A DNA stretch of 64,000 nt from Gallionella sp. UBA4121 (GCA_002381565.1 DFWZ01000035.1:6135-70134); one strand, 5' to 3'; counted from the stretch's first letter, positions 7,811-18,148 are shown. Notes: generated by a model not told the origin, from the letters alone. Translations and numbers: made by a program.

Positions 7811-9967
7811 TTATGCCTGAGGTGTCAGAATTATACCGGCCAGAGGCGGCAGCTCGATTTCGGCGGAGCAGGGCAGACCCATCCAGGGGACGGCTTCTGC
7901 CTGAATCAGTCCTGCATTGCCGAGGTTGCTTCCCGCGTAATAAGCCGAATCGCTGTTCAGCACTTCGCGGTACTGGGCAAGCACAGGCAGTCCGATGCGA
8001 TAGCGCTTGCGCGGCAAGGGTGTCAGATTCAGGGCGATGACGGCGGTTGATCCGTCGCGTGCGCGCCGCTGATAGGACAGCACCGATTTTTCCGCATCGT
8101 TGCAGTCGATCCATGAAAAACCATCCGACTGAAAGTCAAGCTCGTGCAGCGCGGGCAGCGTGCGGTAGAGTTCGTTTAGGTCATGTGTCAGATTTTGCAT
8201 GCCGCGATGAAGTTCTTCGCCCAACTGCCACCATTCCAGTTCCCACCTGGATTGCCATTCGCGCCCCTGCGCAATTTCGTTGCCCATGAAGTTGAGTTTT
8301 TTGCCCGGGCTGGTCATCTGATAGGTCAGCAGCAAGCGCAGATTGGCAAATTTTTGCCAGGCGTCGCCGGGCATTTTAGATAACAGCGATCCTTTGCCAT
8401 GCACGACTTCATCATGCGAGAACGGCATCACGAAGTTCTCACTGTAGGCGTAAATCTGCCCGAAGGTCAGTTCATTGTGATGATATCTGCGGTGTACGGG
8501 TTCGTGCTGGAAATAGCCCAGCGTGTCATTCATCCAGCCCATGTTCCACTTCATCGAGAAGCCTAAGCCACCCAGATACACCGGGCGTGAAACGCCGGGC
8601 CACGCTGTGGACTCTTCAGCCATGGTCAGCGCACCGGGAAACTCGTCATGCACCATGATGTTCATCTCACGCAGAAAATCCACTGCTTCGAGGTTTTCAC
8701 GGCCGCCGTATTTGTTCGGTATCCATTCGCCCGCCTTGCGTGAATAATCAAGGTACAACATGGACGCGACCGCATCCACGCGCAGGCCGTCGAAATGAAA
8801 CTCGGACAGCCAGTAATGTGCGCTCGACATCAGGAAGGATTTAACTTCGTTACGGCCAAAATTGAAAATATGGGTGCCCCAGTCCTGATGGAAGCCCTTG
8901 CGCGGATCTTCATGTTCAAACAGGGCCGTGCCGTCAAAGCGGGCCAATGCCCAGCTGTCCTGAGGAAAGTGCGCGGGTACCCAGTCCAGAATGACGCCGA
9001 TATCGGCCTGGTGGCAGGTGTCGATCAGATGCCGCAACTCGTCGGGCGAGCCGAATCGACTGGTTGGTGCAAAGTAGCCTGTGCACTGGTAGCCCCACGA
9101 TTCATCCAGCGGGTGTTCGGTAACCGGCATGAATTCGATGTGCGTGTAGCCCATACCCTTGACGTACGGCACCAGATCGGTTGCCAGTTCGCTGTAGCTG
9201 TAAAATCGGCCATCCGGATGGCGTTTCCAGGAACCGGGATGCACTTCGTAAATATTGACGGCACCATGCAGCCAGTCCCACTGGCCTCGTTTTTGCATCC
9301 AGGCGTCATCCTGCCAGCGGTGTTGACTGGCAGGGGCTGCAAGCGATGCCGTGCCGGGGCGTAGTTCATAGCCTTGCGCATAGGGGTCGGTCTTGGTCAG
9401 TATGTTGCCGGAATCACGGTTGCGAATCTCAAAACGGTACAAGGCATGTTGCCTGATCTCGGGGATGAATATTTCCCACACGCCGGAGGAGCCGTGCAGG
9501 CGCATCGGATAAAGCCTGCCATCCCAGTTGTTAAATTCGCCCACCACGCTGACGCGCTCGGCATTGGGCGCCCAGACAGTGAAACGCACGCCTTTAACAC
9601 CGGCAATTTCAATGGCATGGGAACCCAGCATGCGGTAACTCTGGCGGAGTTTGCCTTCACTGAAAAGATGCAAGTCCTCATTCGAAATAGTTGCCGGGAA
9701 TTGGTAAGGGTCGAACACTTCGCGTGATGCGATACCCTGGCTGACACGCAGACGGTAAGGCAGTGCGGGTTCGCTTGCGCCGCGCCACTCGAACAGGCCG
9801 TCGGGATGAATTTTATTGAATGTCTCACTGCTGTATTGCAGCACGACTTCGGTGGCACCAGGTTCATAAAAGCGGATAACCCACTCATCACCTTCATGGT
9901 GTAAACCGAGCAGAGCAAAGGGGTCGTGGAGGCGGGCTTGTAACAAAGATTTAATTAATGGGGCCAC
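7811..9967 (-). CDS. glgB: 1,4-alpha-glucan branching enzyme
   Basis: A 718-residue GH13 enzyme that makes alpha-1,6 branches in glycogen. The N-terminal half carries beta-sandwich/CBM48 sequence (RFTVWAPNAERVSVVGEFNNW). The catalytic barrel shows FDGLRVDAVASMLY (nucleophile Asp), TMAEESTAWPGVSRP (acid/base Glu) and MPFSHDEVVHGKGSLL (transition-state Asp). Length is typical of the family. It starts 94 bases from the divergent glgC gene and precedes pgi on the same strand. Confidence 0.97.
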   Translation of the reverse strand: MAPLIKSLLQARLHDPFALLGLHHEGDEWVIRFYEPGATEVVLQYSSETFNKIHPDGLFEWRGASEPALPYRLRVSQGIASREVFDPYQFPATISNEDLHLFSEGKLRQSYRMLGSHAIEIAGVKGVRFTVWAPNAERVSVVGEFNNWDGRLYPMRLHGSSGVWEIFIPEIRQHALYRFEIRNRDSGNILTKTDPYAQGYELRPGTASLAAPASQHRWQDDAWMQKRGQWDWLHGAVNIYEVHPGSWKRHPDGRFYSYSELATDLVPYVKGMGYTHIEFMPVTEHPLDESWGYQCTGYFAPTSRFGSPDELRHLIDTCHQADIGVILDWVPAHFPQDSWALARFDGTALFEHEDPRKGFHQDWGTHIFNFGRNEVKSFLMSSAHYWLSEFHFDGLRVDAVASMLYLDYSRKAGEWIPNKYGGRENLEAVDFLREMNIMVHDEFPGALTMAEESTAWPGVSRPVYLGGLGFSMKWNMGWMNDTLGYFQHEPVHRRYHHNELTFGQIYAYSENFVMPFSHDEVVHGKGSLLSKMPGDAWQKFANLRLLLTYQMTSPGKKLNFMGNEIAQGREWQSRWELEWWQLGEELHRGMQNLTHDLNELYRTLPALHELDFQSDGFSWIDCNDAEKSVLSYQRRARDGSTAVIALNLTPLPRKRYRIGLPVLAQYREVLNSDSAYYAGSNLGNAGLIQAEAVPWMGLPCSAEIELPPLAGIILTPQA

Positions 9968-10061
9968 TTTTATATTCCCTCTTTAGTTCTTGTGTCGTGC
10001 GGTGATTGTAAACGATAATGACCTCGTCAATTAAGGTAAATACGACTAAGGAGGGCGGAAG
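9968..10061. promoter_or_regulatory. Divergent promoter region between glgB and glgC
   Basis: The 94 bases separate the leftward glgB/pgi pair from the rightward glgC-GH57-malQ run, so both promoters must lie here or just inside the genes. A strong AAGGAGGGCGG ribosome binding site precedes glgC at about 10048. No specific operator was recognised. Confidence 0.6.
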
Positions 10062-11387
10062 ATGAATGTCGAACTGGGTTATCTGAAAAGGAAATACCAC
10101 GTGGCAACTGGCGATCCTGAGCCACGTTTTGTTAGTCGTTTAACCAAGAGTACCTACGCGATGGTGCTGGCCGGAGGTCGCGGCAGCCGGTTGCATGAGT
10201 TGACCGACTGGCGTGCGAAGCCCGCTGTTCCCTTTGGCGGCAAGTTTCGCATTATCGATTTCGTTCTCTCAAACTGCGTGAATTCCGGTATCCGTCGCAT
10301 CGGCGTGGCGACGCAGTACAAATCACACAGCCTGATCCGGCACATTCAGCGCGGCTGGTCATTCCTGAACGGACAATTTGGCGAGTATCTCGATTTGCTG
10401 CCCGCACAGCAGCGTGTCAGCGAAGATCAGTGGTATCGCGGTACCGCCGATGCGGTATTTCAAAATCTGGATATTATCCGCGCCTCCAAATGTGATTTTG
10501 TCGTGATACTGGCGGGTGATCATATTTATAAAATGGATTATGGCAAGCTGCTGGCCTTCCATGTGGAAAAAAAGGCGGACATGACCGTCGCGTGCCTGGA
10601 AGTGCCGGTCGCGGATGCGCAGGCGTTTGGTGTGATGGGAATAGGGGAAGACTCCCGCGTCGTCGAGTTTGTCGAGAAGCCGGAACATCCTCCTTCTATT
10701 CCCGGCAACCCTGAAAAATCGCTGGCCAGCATGGGTATCTATGTGTTTAATACCCGATTTTTGATTGAACAGTTGATCCGTGATGCCGATAGTCCGAAAT
10801 CCAGCCATGACTTCGGCAAGGATCTGATTCCGCACATGGTTGCAAATTATCGTGTGTTTGCACAAAGTTTCGAACAAAGCTGCGTCGGCATGGGTGCTGA
10901 CAAGTCGCCGTATTGGCGCGATGTGGGAACCATTGATTCCTACTGGGAAGCCAGCATGGAAATGACCCGGGTTATCCCCGATCTGAATATGTACGATCAG
11001 GAGTGGCCGATCTGGACACATCAGGAACAATTGCCGCCGGCCAAATTTGTGTTCGATGAACCTGAACGACGCGGGATGGCGATTGACTCTCTGGTGTCCG
11101 GCGGTTGTATTGTCAGCGGCTCAGTGGTGAAGCGTTCGCTGCTTTTTTCCGATGTGCGCGTAAACAGTTATTCCTCTATCGAGGATTCGGTGCTGTTGCC
11201 CAACGTGGATGTCGGTCGGCATGTAACGCTCAAACGCGTCATTGTGGACAAAGACTGCAAGATACCTGACGGACTGGAAGTCGGCATCGATCAGGAGAAG
11301 GATCGCAAGCATTTTCATGTCAGCCCGAATGGGATAACGCTCATCACATCAGTTATGCTAGGTCAGATCACTCACAGCATCCGTTAG
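10062..11387 (+). CDS. glgC: Glucose-1-phosphate adenylyltransferase (ADP-glucose synthase)
   Basis: A 441-residue enzyme making ADP-glucose from ATP and glucose-1-phosphate, the committed step of glycogen synthesis. The nucleotide-binding loop MVLAGGRGSRLHELTDWRAK, the VPFGGKFRIIDFVLSN substrate region and FVVILAGDHIYKMDY are all present, and the C-terminal third is a left-handed beta-helix (SVVKRSLLFSDVRVNSY). The N-terminal ~25 residues precede the core, as in regulated proteobacterial enzymes that respond to fructose-1,6-bisphosphate or similar effectors. It heads a run with the GH57 gene (40-base gap) and malQ. Confidence 0.97.
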   Translation: MNVELGYLKRKYHVATGDPEPRFVSRLTKSTYAMVLAGGRGSRLHELTDWRAKPAVPFGGKFRIIDFVLSNCVNSGIRRIGVATQYKSHSLIRHIQRGWSFLNGQFGEYLDLLPAQQRVSEDQWYRGTADAVFQNLDIIRASKCDFVVILAGDHIYKMDYGKLLAFHVEKKADMTVACLEVPVADAQAFGVMGIGEDSRVVEFVEKPEHPPSIPGNPEKSLASMGIYVFNTRFLIEQLIRDADSPKSSHDFGKDLIPHMVANYRVFAQSFEQSCVGMGADKSPYWRDVGTIDSYWEASMEMTRVIPDLNMYDQEWPIWTHQEQLPPAKFVFDEPERRGMAIDSLVSGGCIVSGSVVKRSLLFSDVRVNSYSSIEDSVLLPNVDVGRHVTLKRVIVDKDCKIPDGLEVGIDQEKDRKHFHVSPNGITLITSVMLGQITHSIR

Positions 11388-11427
11388 TCTAACTCGTTTT
11401 TTCCGCTGAACAGCGGGGTTTGTTTTT

Positions 11428-13143
11428 ATGAAGAAGTCTCTTGATTTAGTTTTTCTCTGGCATATGCATCAGCCGGATTATCGTGATTATGCCAGCGGCG
11501 ATTTTGTATTGCCGTGGGTCTATTTGCACGCCATAAAAGACTACACGGACATGGCCTATCACCTGGAGCGGCACCCCGAAGTGCGCGTGGTGCTCAACTT
11601 TGTGCCTATCCTGCTTGACCAGCTGGAGGATTACACCGATCAGTTTGCCACAGGTAATATACGCGACCCCTTGTTGCGCCTGCTGGTGCATCAGGATCCC
11701 GTTGGTTTGACCGCGGAGCAGCGGGTGCTCGCGCTCGATTCCTGTTTTCGCAGCAGCCATACCAAAATGATCGCGCCTTTTCCGGCCTATAAACGCCTCT
11801 GGGATTTGTTTGCCCTTCTGCAGGCGGAAGGAGAGACTGCACTATCCTATCTGTCCGGGCAATATATGGCCGATTTGCTGACCTGGTATCATCTGGCCTG
11901 GTGCGGGGAGAGCGTACGTCGTGAGAGTGAGCTGGTGACGCGATTAATGACCAAGGCCGAGGGTTTCAGTTATGCGGATCGTAAGCAGTTGTTTGATCTG
12001 ATCGGTGAATTGACCAGTGGCATTATTCCGCGCTACCGGAAGTTGTCTGAGTCCGGTCAGATTGAAATATCGGCGACTCCGCATTACCATCCGTTGGCTC
12101 CTCTGCTGATTGATTTTGACAGTGCAAGGGAGGCGATGCCGGATGTGCTGCTGCCCAAATCACCGCATTACCCCAAGGGGCGGTTGCGTGTTTCCAAACA
12201 TATTCAGCTGGCAAAGCAGAGTCACAAGGCAAGATTCGGCTCGGAGCCCAGGGGTATGTGGCCGGCTGAAGGTTCGATTTCTGTGGAAACTCTGGAGGTG
12301 TTCGCCGAGGAAGGGTGTGGTTGGGCGGCCAGCGGTGAGGGGGTGCTGGTTAACAGTCTGCGCCGTTCCAGTCTGGTTGTTCACGAGCGCGGTCAGTATT
12401 TGTATCGTCCTTACACGCTGGACACGGTGGCAGATCGCATGTTGTGTTTTTTTCGGGATGACCGCTTGTCAGATTTGATCGGTTTTGAGTATTCGCACTG
12501 GCATGGTCGGGATGCGGCCGTTCATTTTATCGACCAGTTAAATGAGATATCCCGCCATGCAGCAGAAGGCGAGACGCCCGTAGTCAGTGTGATTCTGGAT
12601 GGCGAGAATGCCTGGGAATATTATCCTTACAACGGTTTTTATTTCCTTGACGAATTGTATGCCCAGCTGGAAGCGCACCCCGATATTCACACGGCTACCT
12701 ACAGCGATTTTCTTAAACCCGACCCGGTGCGCACTGACAGAGCACGCACGAGCAGTTTGCCGACTATCGCGGCCGGCAGTTGGGTCTATGGCAACTTCTC
12801 AACCTGGATAGGCTGTGAAGACAAGAATCATGCCTGGGACCTGCTGTGTGCCGCCAAGCAAAGTTTCGATATGGTCATGTCCAGCGGGCGTCTGAGCCAG
12901 GCTGAGCAGGAGGCCGCCGATAAACAGCTGTGTTCTTGCGAAAGCTCCGACTGGTTCTGGTGGTTTGGCGACTATAACCCCGCAAACTCGGTTGCCAGTT
13001 TTGACCGTCTGTACCGGCACAACTTGACTGAGTTGTATCGCCTGCTGAAGCTGCCTGCACCAATTAGTCTGGCTGATCCGATCAGTCTGGGTTGTTTGGG
13101 AGAAACAGAAGTGGACGGAGCGATGCGCCGCGCAACCGAGTAG
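11428..13143 (+). CDS. Glycoside hydrolase family 57 protein
   Basis: A 571-residue GH57 enzyme. The N-terminus LVFLWHMHQPDYRD is the family's first conserved region (HMHQP). The nucleophile is expected at Glu281 in GMWPAEGSIS. The acid/base Asp is expected in FFRDDRLSDLIGFEYS (residues 341-356), and VILDGENAWEYY is the later conserved block. GH57 members act on alpha-glucans as amylases, 4-alpha-glucanotransferases or branching enzymes. This long variant next to glgC and malQ probably trims or remodels glycogen. The exact reaction cannot be read from sequence. There is no signal peptide, so it acts in the cytoplasm. Confidence 0.9.
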   Translation: MKKSLDLVFLWHMHQPDYRDYASGDFVLPWVYLHAIKDYTDMAYHLERHPEVRVVLNFVPILLDQLEDYTDQFATGNIRDPLLRLLVHQDPVGLTAEQRVLALDSCFRSSHTKMIAPFPAYKRLWDLFALLQAEGETALSYLSGQYMADLLTWYHLAWCGESVRRESELVTRLMTKAEGFSYADRKQLFDLIGELTSGIIPRYRKLSESGQIEISATPHYHPLAPLLIDFDSAREAMPDVLLPKSPHYPKGRLRVSKHIQLAKQSHKARFGSEPRGMWPAEGSISVETLEVFAEEGCGWAASGEGVLVNSLRRSSLVVHERGQYLYRPYTLDTVADRMLCFFRDDRLSDLIGFEYSHWHGRDAAVHFIDQLNEISRHAAEGETPVVSVILDGENAWEYYPYNGFYFLDELYAQLEAHPDIHTATYSDFLKPDPVRTDRARTSSLPTIAAGSWVYGNFSTWIGCEDKNHAWDLLCAAKQSFDMVMSSGRLSQAEQEAADKQLCSCESSDWFWWFGDYNPANSVASFDRLYRHNLTELYRLLKLPAPISLADPISLGCLGETEVDGAMRRATE

Positions 13144-13215
13144 GCTGGCCGTTTATCGAATACAGTTTAGTCAAAATAATTAATAAGTTATGGTTATCTC
13201 TGAAATCCATTTTTT

Positions 13216-14718
13216 ATGATAAATGATCGTACCAGCGGTATCTTGCTGCACCCGACTTCTCTGCCCGGCCCATTTGGTGCGGGGGACATGGGCGCCAATG
13301 CGTATCTTTTTGTTGACTGGTTGATAGGTGCAGGACAAACCTTTTGGCAGGTTCTGCCCCTGGGTGAAATTGGCCCGGGGAATTCGCCCTACATGAGCAG
13401 TTCAGCATTCGCGGGCAATGTGCTGCTGATCGATCTTTATGATTTGGCCCACCAGGGCTGGCTGGAGGCTGGGGATCTGATACCCCAGCCGGAGTTCCAG
13501 CATGATCGGGTGGACTTTGCATTGCAAGGTCCGTTCAGACTGGAACGGCTGCGCCGTGCGGCGAAGCATTTTTTTGCGTCCGGCGATGAGTCCATGCACA
13601 GTGCTTATACCGAGTTTTGTCTGGTTGAATGTGAATGGCTGGAAGATTACGCGCGCTTCATGACGATCGCTGAGCAACAGAATTGGCAAAACTGGAATCT
13701 GTGGCCAAAGGCACTGGCCAACAGAGAAACGCAGGCCTTGCTGCTGTTGGAGGCGATCAGCGCCGAGAAAATTAATTTCTGGAAATTTTGCCAATGGTGT
13801 TTTGCCAGGCAATGGATGCAACTCAAGGTGTATGCCAACGAACGTGGCGTTAAGTTAATAGGAGACGTGCCGATATTTGTAGCCTATCAAAGTGCTGACG
13901 TATGGGCGCATCGGGAACTTTTCGAGCTCGATGAGGCAGGTTGCCCTGCTGTCGTAGCCGGGGTGCCGCCGGACTATTTCAGCGAAACCGGGCAGTTATG
14001 GGGCAATCCGCTCTATCGATGGGATGTGCACGAGGAAACGGGGTATGCATGGTGGATAAAACGCTTACAGTATGCGTTGAGTAATTTTGATCAGGTACGC
14101 ATAGACCATTTCCGGGGGTTTGTCAGTTATTGGGAAGTTCCGGCAAGTGAGTCGACGGCAATCAACGGCAGATGGATGCCGGGACCTGGCGCCAAGCTGT
14201 TTGAGGCGTTTGAAAAGGCGTTTCCGGATTTGCCTGTCATTGCCGAAGATTTAGGGGTAATTACCCCGGATGTGGCTGAACTGCGTGACCGGTTTGCGCT
14301 GCCGGGGATGCGCATCCTGCAATTCGCCTTTGCCGAAGACAGGAGCAACTATTTTTTGCCGCACAACTATATACCCAATACGATTGCCTATACCGGCACG
14401 CACGACAACGACACGATGGTAGGCTGGTGGCATTCTGCCTCTGACAAGGAAAAATATTTTGTCCGGGAATATCTTGGCCGTGAAGTGATTGACGCTCCCT
14501 GGGACATGATCGCAGCGCTCTCGGCTTCAGTGGCAAATACCGTCATCTTTCCGATGCAGGATATCCTCTGTTTGTCCGGCGAGCATCGCATGAATTATCC
14601 GGGAAGTATTGTTGGCAACTGGGAGTGGCGTTTTTCATGGGAGCAGGTGCAGCCATGGCAAACGATCAAATTGTCGAAAATGACCGCTGTGAATCAACGC
14701 AGCATACCTGGCAGGTAG
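13216..14718 (+). CDS. malQ: 4-alpha-glucanotransferase (amylomaltase)
   Basis: A 500-residue GH77 enzyme transferring maltodextrin segments between alpha-1,4-glucans. It starts with RTSGILLHPTSLPGPFGAGD, typical of the family, and has the nucleophile Asp in VRIDHFRGFVSYW, the acid/base Glu in VIAEDLGVITPDV and the THDNDTMVGWW motif. Length is normal. It lies 72 bases after the GH57 gene and completes a leftover-maltodextrin recycling set with glgP. It is followed by the convergent HU gene. Confidence 0.95.
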   Translation: MINDRTSGILLHPTSLPGPFGAGDMGANAYLFVDWLIGAGQTFWQVLPLGEIGPGNSPYMSSSAFAGNVLLIDLYDLAHQGWLEAGDLIPQPEFQHDRVDFALQGPFRLERLRRAAKHFFASGDESMHSAYTEFCLVECEWLEDYARFMTIAEQQNWQNWNLWPKALANRETQALLLLEAISAEKINFWKFCQWCFARQWMQLKVYANERGVKLIGDVPIFVAYQSADVWAHRELFELDEAGCPAVVAGVPPDYFSETGQLWGNPLYRWDVHEETGYAWWIKRLQYALSNFDQVRIDHFRGFVSYWEVPASESTAINGRWMPGPGAKLFEAFEKAFPDLPVIAEDLGVITPDVAELRDRFALPGMRILQFAFAEDRSNYFLPHNYIPNTIAYTGTHDNDTMVGWWHSASDKEKYFVREYLGREVIDAPWDMIAALSASVANTVIFPMQDILCLSGEHRMNYPGSIVGNWEWRFSWEQVQPWQTIKLSKMTAVNQRSIPGR

Positions 14719-14780
14719 CGTGTGGGTGCGTCAGCCAGCAGGCTGGCGCACCGAACTTGACTTCTTTGTGTCGTTTAACT

Positions 14781-15065
14781 TTACTTCTTTGTGCCGTTGA
14801 CAGCCGCTTTCAGTGTTGCACCGGGCTTGAAAGCCGGGGTCTTGGAGGCGGCGATTTTCAGTTCTGCCCCTGTCTTTGGATTGCGGCCGGTGCGGGCAGC
14901 GCGTGCGCGTACTTCAAATGTGCCGAAACCCACCAGAGCGATGCTGTCTCCGGTAGCCAGAGTTTCGCCAATGACTTCAATCAGTGCGGCAATATTCTGT
15001 TCCGCGACAATTTTTGTGCTTCCGGTTTTATTGGCCAAAGCATCGATAAGTTCTTTTCTGTTCAT
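14781..15065 (-). CDS. hup: HU-family nucleoid DNA-binding protein
   Basis: A 94-residue histone-like protein that bends DNA as a dimer. It starts MNRKELIDALANKTGS and has the family signature GFGTFEVRARAARTGRNP with the DNA-binding beta-arm and the proline at its tip. The frame is open 22 codons further upstream, but the ATG at 15065 is preceded by GAGAGA and begins exactly where HU proteins begin. It is a single gene converging on malQ. Confidence 0.95.
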   Translation of the reverse strand: MNRKELIDALANKTGSTKIVAEQNIAALIEVIGETLATGDSIALVGFGTFEVRARAARTGRNPKTGAELKIAASKTPAFKPGATLKAAVNGTKK

Positions 15066-15496
15066 GTGTCTCTCTCCGTGATTAGCATCGTGAATAAATG
15101 GCTGCTCGTTACAGCAAGCAAAGTCTAACACTCAACCGCAGCAAACTGAACAGTCCAGCGCGTTTCTATTGAAATTTTCTTTGCCAAACGTTAAGTTTGT
15201 CATGCGCCGCACTGGAACGGTGCAAAAAAGCCGATCTGACTGGCTGAAAATCACAATTCAAGGCGCACTCGGCGCAGTATCAAACAGCGATTTGCTGGTG
15301 AGAAAGCTTGATAAGCTGAACGCAGCTGTCGGGTGATACCGATCATTTTGATGTTCAACGTCAGGAAAGTGCCCGCCAACCTGTCCGGCCAGTGCTAATA
15401 AACAGGGTCGATGGCAGTCCGGTCATTCAGACCGTAGCGCAGGTATGTCCCTTGTTCTCGCAGAGATGATGATTGCGCGCGGCATCCGGCAGGCAA
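15066..15496. other. Intergenic stretch upstream of HU, no supported gene
   Basis: About 430 bases hold the HU promoter on the minus strand and the 3' flank of the adhesin-E-like gene. A 68-codon minus-strand frame at 15427-15633 overlaps that gene and is not called. Nothing else was recognised. Confidence 0.4.
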
Positions 15497-15886
15497 TCAT
15501 CGCTTCCGGCACGCAATATCCCACAGTGCTTCTTCGGCGCTGTCGGGCTGAATAACCGCCCATTTGTCGGGCGTATTGCTGCTGTATACCAAATCACCCG
15601 CACCCATATGCCCAGCATGAGCGGACATGGCAATTATTCGAGATTTTTTGTCATGACAGGAATATTCCCGCCTGATCTTCATCGATAAATAGGTCATGTC
15701 ACCGAAAGTGCGCGGGGACTTCAAATCGAACAACCCCCACATGTATACCTTGTTGTGGCCTGCATTTTTAATGTTGGCAAAATCGATGTATGCGGTTTCA
15801 GTTCCGCTGTCGCCTATGTTTTGCCATTCGGCAGTGGCATTTGTGCTGAATAGCGTGAGAATGAGTATGAGAAGGTGTTTGTGCAT
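15497..15886 (-). CDS. Surface-adhesin protein E-like secreted protein
   Basis: A 129-residue exported protein. Residues 1-19 form a signal peptide (MHKHLLILILTLFSTNATA), with cleavage before EWQNIG. The mature part follows the pattern of the surface-adhesin E family (PF16747): a Trp-rich start, AYIDFANIKNAGHNKVYMW, then YLSMKIRREYSC, and a final DIACRKR with two conserved cysteines likely to pair. The family is a small periplasmic or outer-surface beta-domain of mostly unknown role. It is transcribed alone, away from typA. Confidence 0.75.
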   Translation of the reverse strand: MHKHLLILILTLFSTNATAEWQNIGDSGTETAYIDFANIKNAGHNKVYMWGLFDLKSPRTFGDMTYLSMKIRREYSCHDKKSRIIAMSAHAGHMGAGDLVYSSNTPDKWAVIQPDSAEEALWDIACRKR

Positions 15887-16139
15887 GGTTGGTTGCCAAA
15901 AAACAGTAAGAACTGAACACTACCACCAATACGGATTTGAGAAAATCACGCCAAACGAGATTTGTGACAATACGCGGTTGAAAATTTTATCCATGTGGCT
16001 TTAGCGGGCAGCGCTTTGCTGCACATGCCGGATAATCAGGTTTTGATCCTGTAAAATCAGCCGGATGATGGTGTTGGCAAAATTTGTCCTGCTGCATGTG
16101 GTAGAATGCGCCCCCCATACATTTAGCAAGGCTGTATCC

Positions 16140-17951
16140 ATGTCACGCCAACTTCGCAATATCGCCATTATCGCCCACGTCGATCACGGCAAAACTACTC
16201 TGGTCGATAAACTGCTGTCTCAGGCAGGTTCTTTCTCCGCTCACCAACAGGTCGCTGAACGCGTCATGGACAACAACGACCTGGAAAAGGAACGCGGGAT
16301 CACCATTCTGGCGAAGAATTGCGCAGTCGAATTCAAGGGCGTGCACATCAATATCGTCGATACACCGGGCCACGCCGACTTCGGCGGTGAAGTCGAGCGC
16401 GTGCTGGGCATGGTCGACGGCGTGTTGCTGCTGGTAGATGCGGTTGACGGCCCGATGCCGCAGACCCGTTTTGTCACCAAAAAAGCGCTGGCCCTGGGCC
16501 TGCGTCCTATCGTGGTCATCAACAAGGTTGATCGCCCGGGTGCACGTCCGGATTGGGTGGTCGACCAGACTTTCGATTTATTCGACAAGCTGGGCGCGAC
16601 AGACGAACAGCTGGATTTTCCGGTTGTTTACGCGTCGGCACTGAATGGTTATGCAAAGACCGATCTGGCAGCAGTCACGGACACCATGTTCCCGCTGCTG
16701 GATGTCGTGTTGGAACATGTGCCGGCTCCCAGTGTTGCAGCGACTGAAGAACCATTGCAATTGCAGATTTCAGCCCTTGATTATTCCAGTTTCGTCGGTC
16801 GTATCGGCGTGGGTCGCGTGACTCGCGGCAAGATCCGTCCAGGCCAGGAAGTCATGGTCATGAACGGCGACAAGTCGTCAAAGAAGGCGCGCGTCAATCA
16901 GGTGCTGGGTTTCCGCGGTATCGAGCGCGTGTTGCTGGAAGAAGCGCTGGCGGGCGACATCATTCTGATCAACGGTATCGACGAGATCGGTATCGGTGTG
17001 ACGATTGCCGATGTAAGCAAACCTGAAGCCTTGCCTTTGCCGAAGGTCGATGAACCCACACTTAGCATGAACCTGATGGTGAATACTTCGCCATTGTGCG
17101 GCCAGGAAGGCAAGATGATCACCAGCCGTCAGATTCGCGATCGCCTGAACAAGGAATTGCTGGTCAACGTGGCGCTGCGTGTCGAAGAAACAGACAATAC
17201 CGACGTGTTCCTGTTGTCAGGCCGCGGTGAATTGCATCTGACCATCCTGCTGGAAAACATGCGACGTGAAGGTTTTGAGATGGGCGTGGGAAAGCCGCGT
17301 GTTGTGTTCCGTGAAATCAACGGCGAGAAATGCGAGCCGTTCGAAATGCTGACTGTCGACGTGGAAGACACCAACCAGGGCGCAGTAATGGAAGAACTGG
17401 GTCGTCGTCGCGGCGATCTGCAGGATATGCAGCCGGATGGCCACGGTCGTGTGCGTCTGGAATACCTGATTCCTGCACGCGGTCTGATCGGCTTCCAGTC
17501 TGAATTCATGACCCTGACACGCGGTACCGGTATCATGGCGCACGTGTTCGATGACTACGCGCCGGTCAAGCCAGATATGCCGGGTCGTCGCAACGGCGTA
17601 TTGATTTCTTCCGAACAAGGTGAAGCGGTCGCTTATGCGTTGTGGAAACTGGAAGATCGCGGTCGCATGTTCGTAACCCCCGGCGAGAAGCTGTATGAAG
17701 GCATGATCATCGGTGTTCACAGCCGCGACAACGACCTGGTGGTCAACCCGATCAAGGGCAAGCAACTGACCAACGTGCGTTCTTCCGGTACCGATGAAGC
17801 CGTTCGCCTGACGCCGTCGATCCGCCTGACGCTGGAATCGGCTGTCGAGTTTATCGCCGACGACGAACTGGTGGAAATCACGCCGCTCTCCGTGCGTATC
17901 CGCAAGCGTTACCTGACCGAAAACGAACGCAAGCGCAATACACGCGGCTAA
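16140..17951 (+). CDS. typA: Ribosome-associated GTPase TypA/BipA
   Basis: A 603-residue translational GTPase of the EF-G superfamily that binds ribosomes and aids growth under stress and cold. G motifs: AHVDHGKTTL (G1), the RGITI switch, DTPGHADFGGE (G3) and NKVDRPGARPDWV (G4). The C-terminal BipA-specific part (GRGELHLTILLENMRREG... and the PxSVRIRKR tail) is complete. The frame is open 25 codons earlier, but the ATG at 16140 starts the conserved MSRQLRNIAIIAHVDHGKT. A strong terminator follows. Confidence 0.97.
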   Translation: MSRQLRNIAIIAHVDHGKTTLVDKLLSQAGSFSAHQQVAERVMDNNDLEKERGITILAKNCAVEFKGVHINIVDTPGHADFGGEVERVLGMVDGVLLLVDAVDGPMPQTRFVTKKALALGLRPIVVINKVDRPGARPDWVVDQTFDLFDKLGATDEQLDFPVVYASALNGYAKTDLAAVTDTMFPLLDVVLEHVPAPSVAATEEPLQLQISALDYSSFVGRIGVGRVTRGKIRPGQEVMVMNGDKSSKKARVNQVLGFRGIERVLLEEALAGDIILINGIDEIGIGVTIADVSKPEALPLPKVDEPTLSMNLMVNTSPLCGQEGKMITSRQIRDRLNKELLVNVALRVEETDNTDVFLLSGRGELHLTILLENMRREGFEMGVGKPRVVFREINGEKCEPFEMLTVDVEDTNQGAVMEELGRRRGDLQDMQPDGHGRVRLEYLIPARGLIGFQSEFMTLTRGTGIMAHVFDDYAPVKPDMPGRRNGVLISSEQGEAVAYALWKLEDRGRMFVTPGEKLYEGMIIGVHSRDNDLVVNPIKGKQLTNVRSSGTDEAVRLTPSIRLTLESAVEFIADDELVEITPLSVRIRKRYLTENERKRNTRG

Positions 17952-17968
17952 CAGTCAGCAGTTTCATT

Positions 17969-18001
17969 AAACGCCGCCCGGTGCAAACCGGGCGGCGTTT
18001 T
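17969..18001 (+). terminator. Rho-independent terminator of typA
   Basis: An ACGCCGCCCGG arm, a short loop and the complementary CCGGGCGGCGTTTT arm with its T-run form a textbook hairpin just after the typA stop. A very similar hairpin lies at 18772-18807 on the far side of the toxin-antitoxin remnant. Confidence 0.9.
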
Positions 18002-18148
18002 GTATTCAAAGAAGCGGTTTTCCAATGGCTGGCGCGTGCCTATACCGATTGAGTCGTCTTGCATCGTTTCAAATGCCGACCTTGAGATGGCTGGAATGCG
18101 GCGCTGATTTAATTTGCACTTTGCATCTATCACTTCTAGAATGCGCAC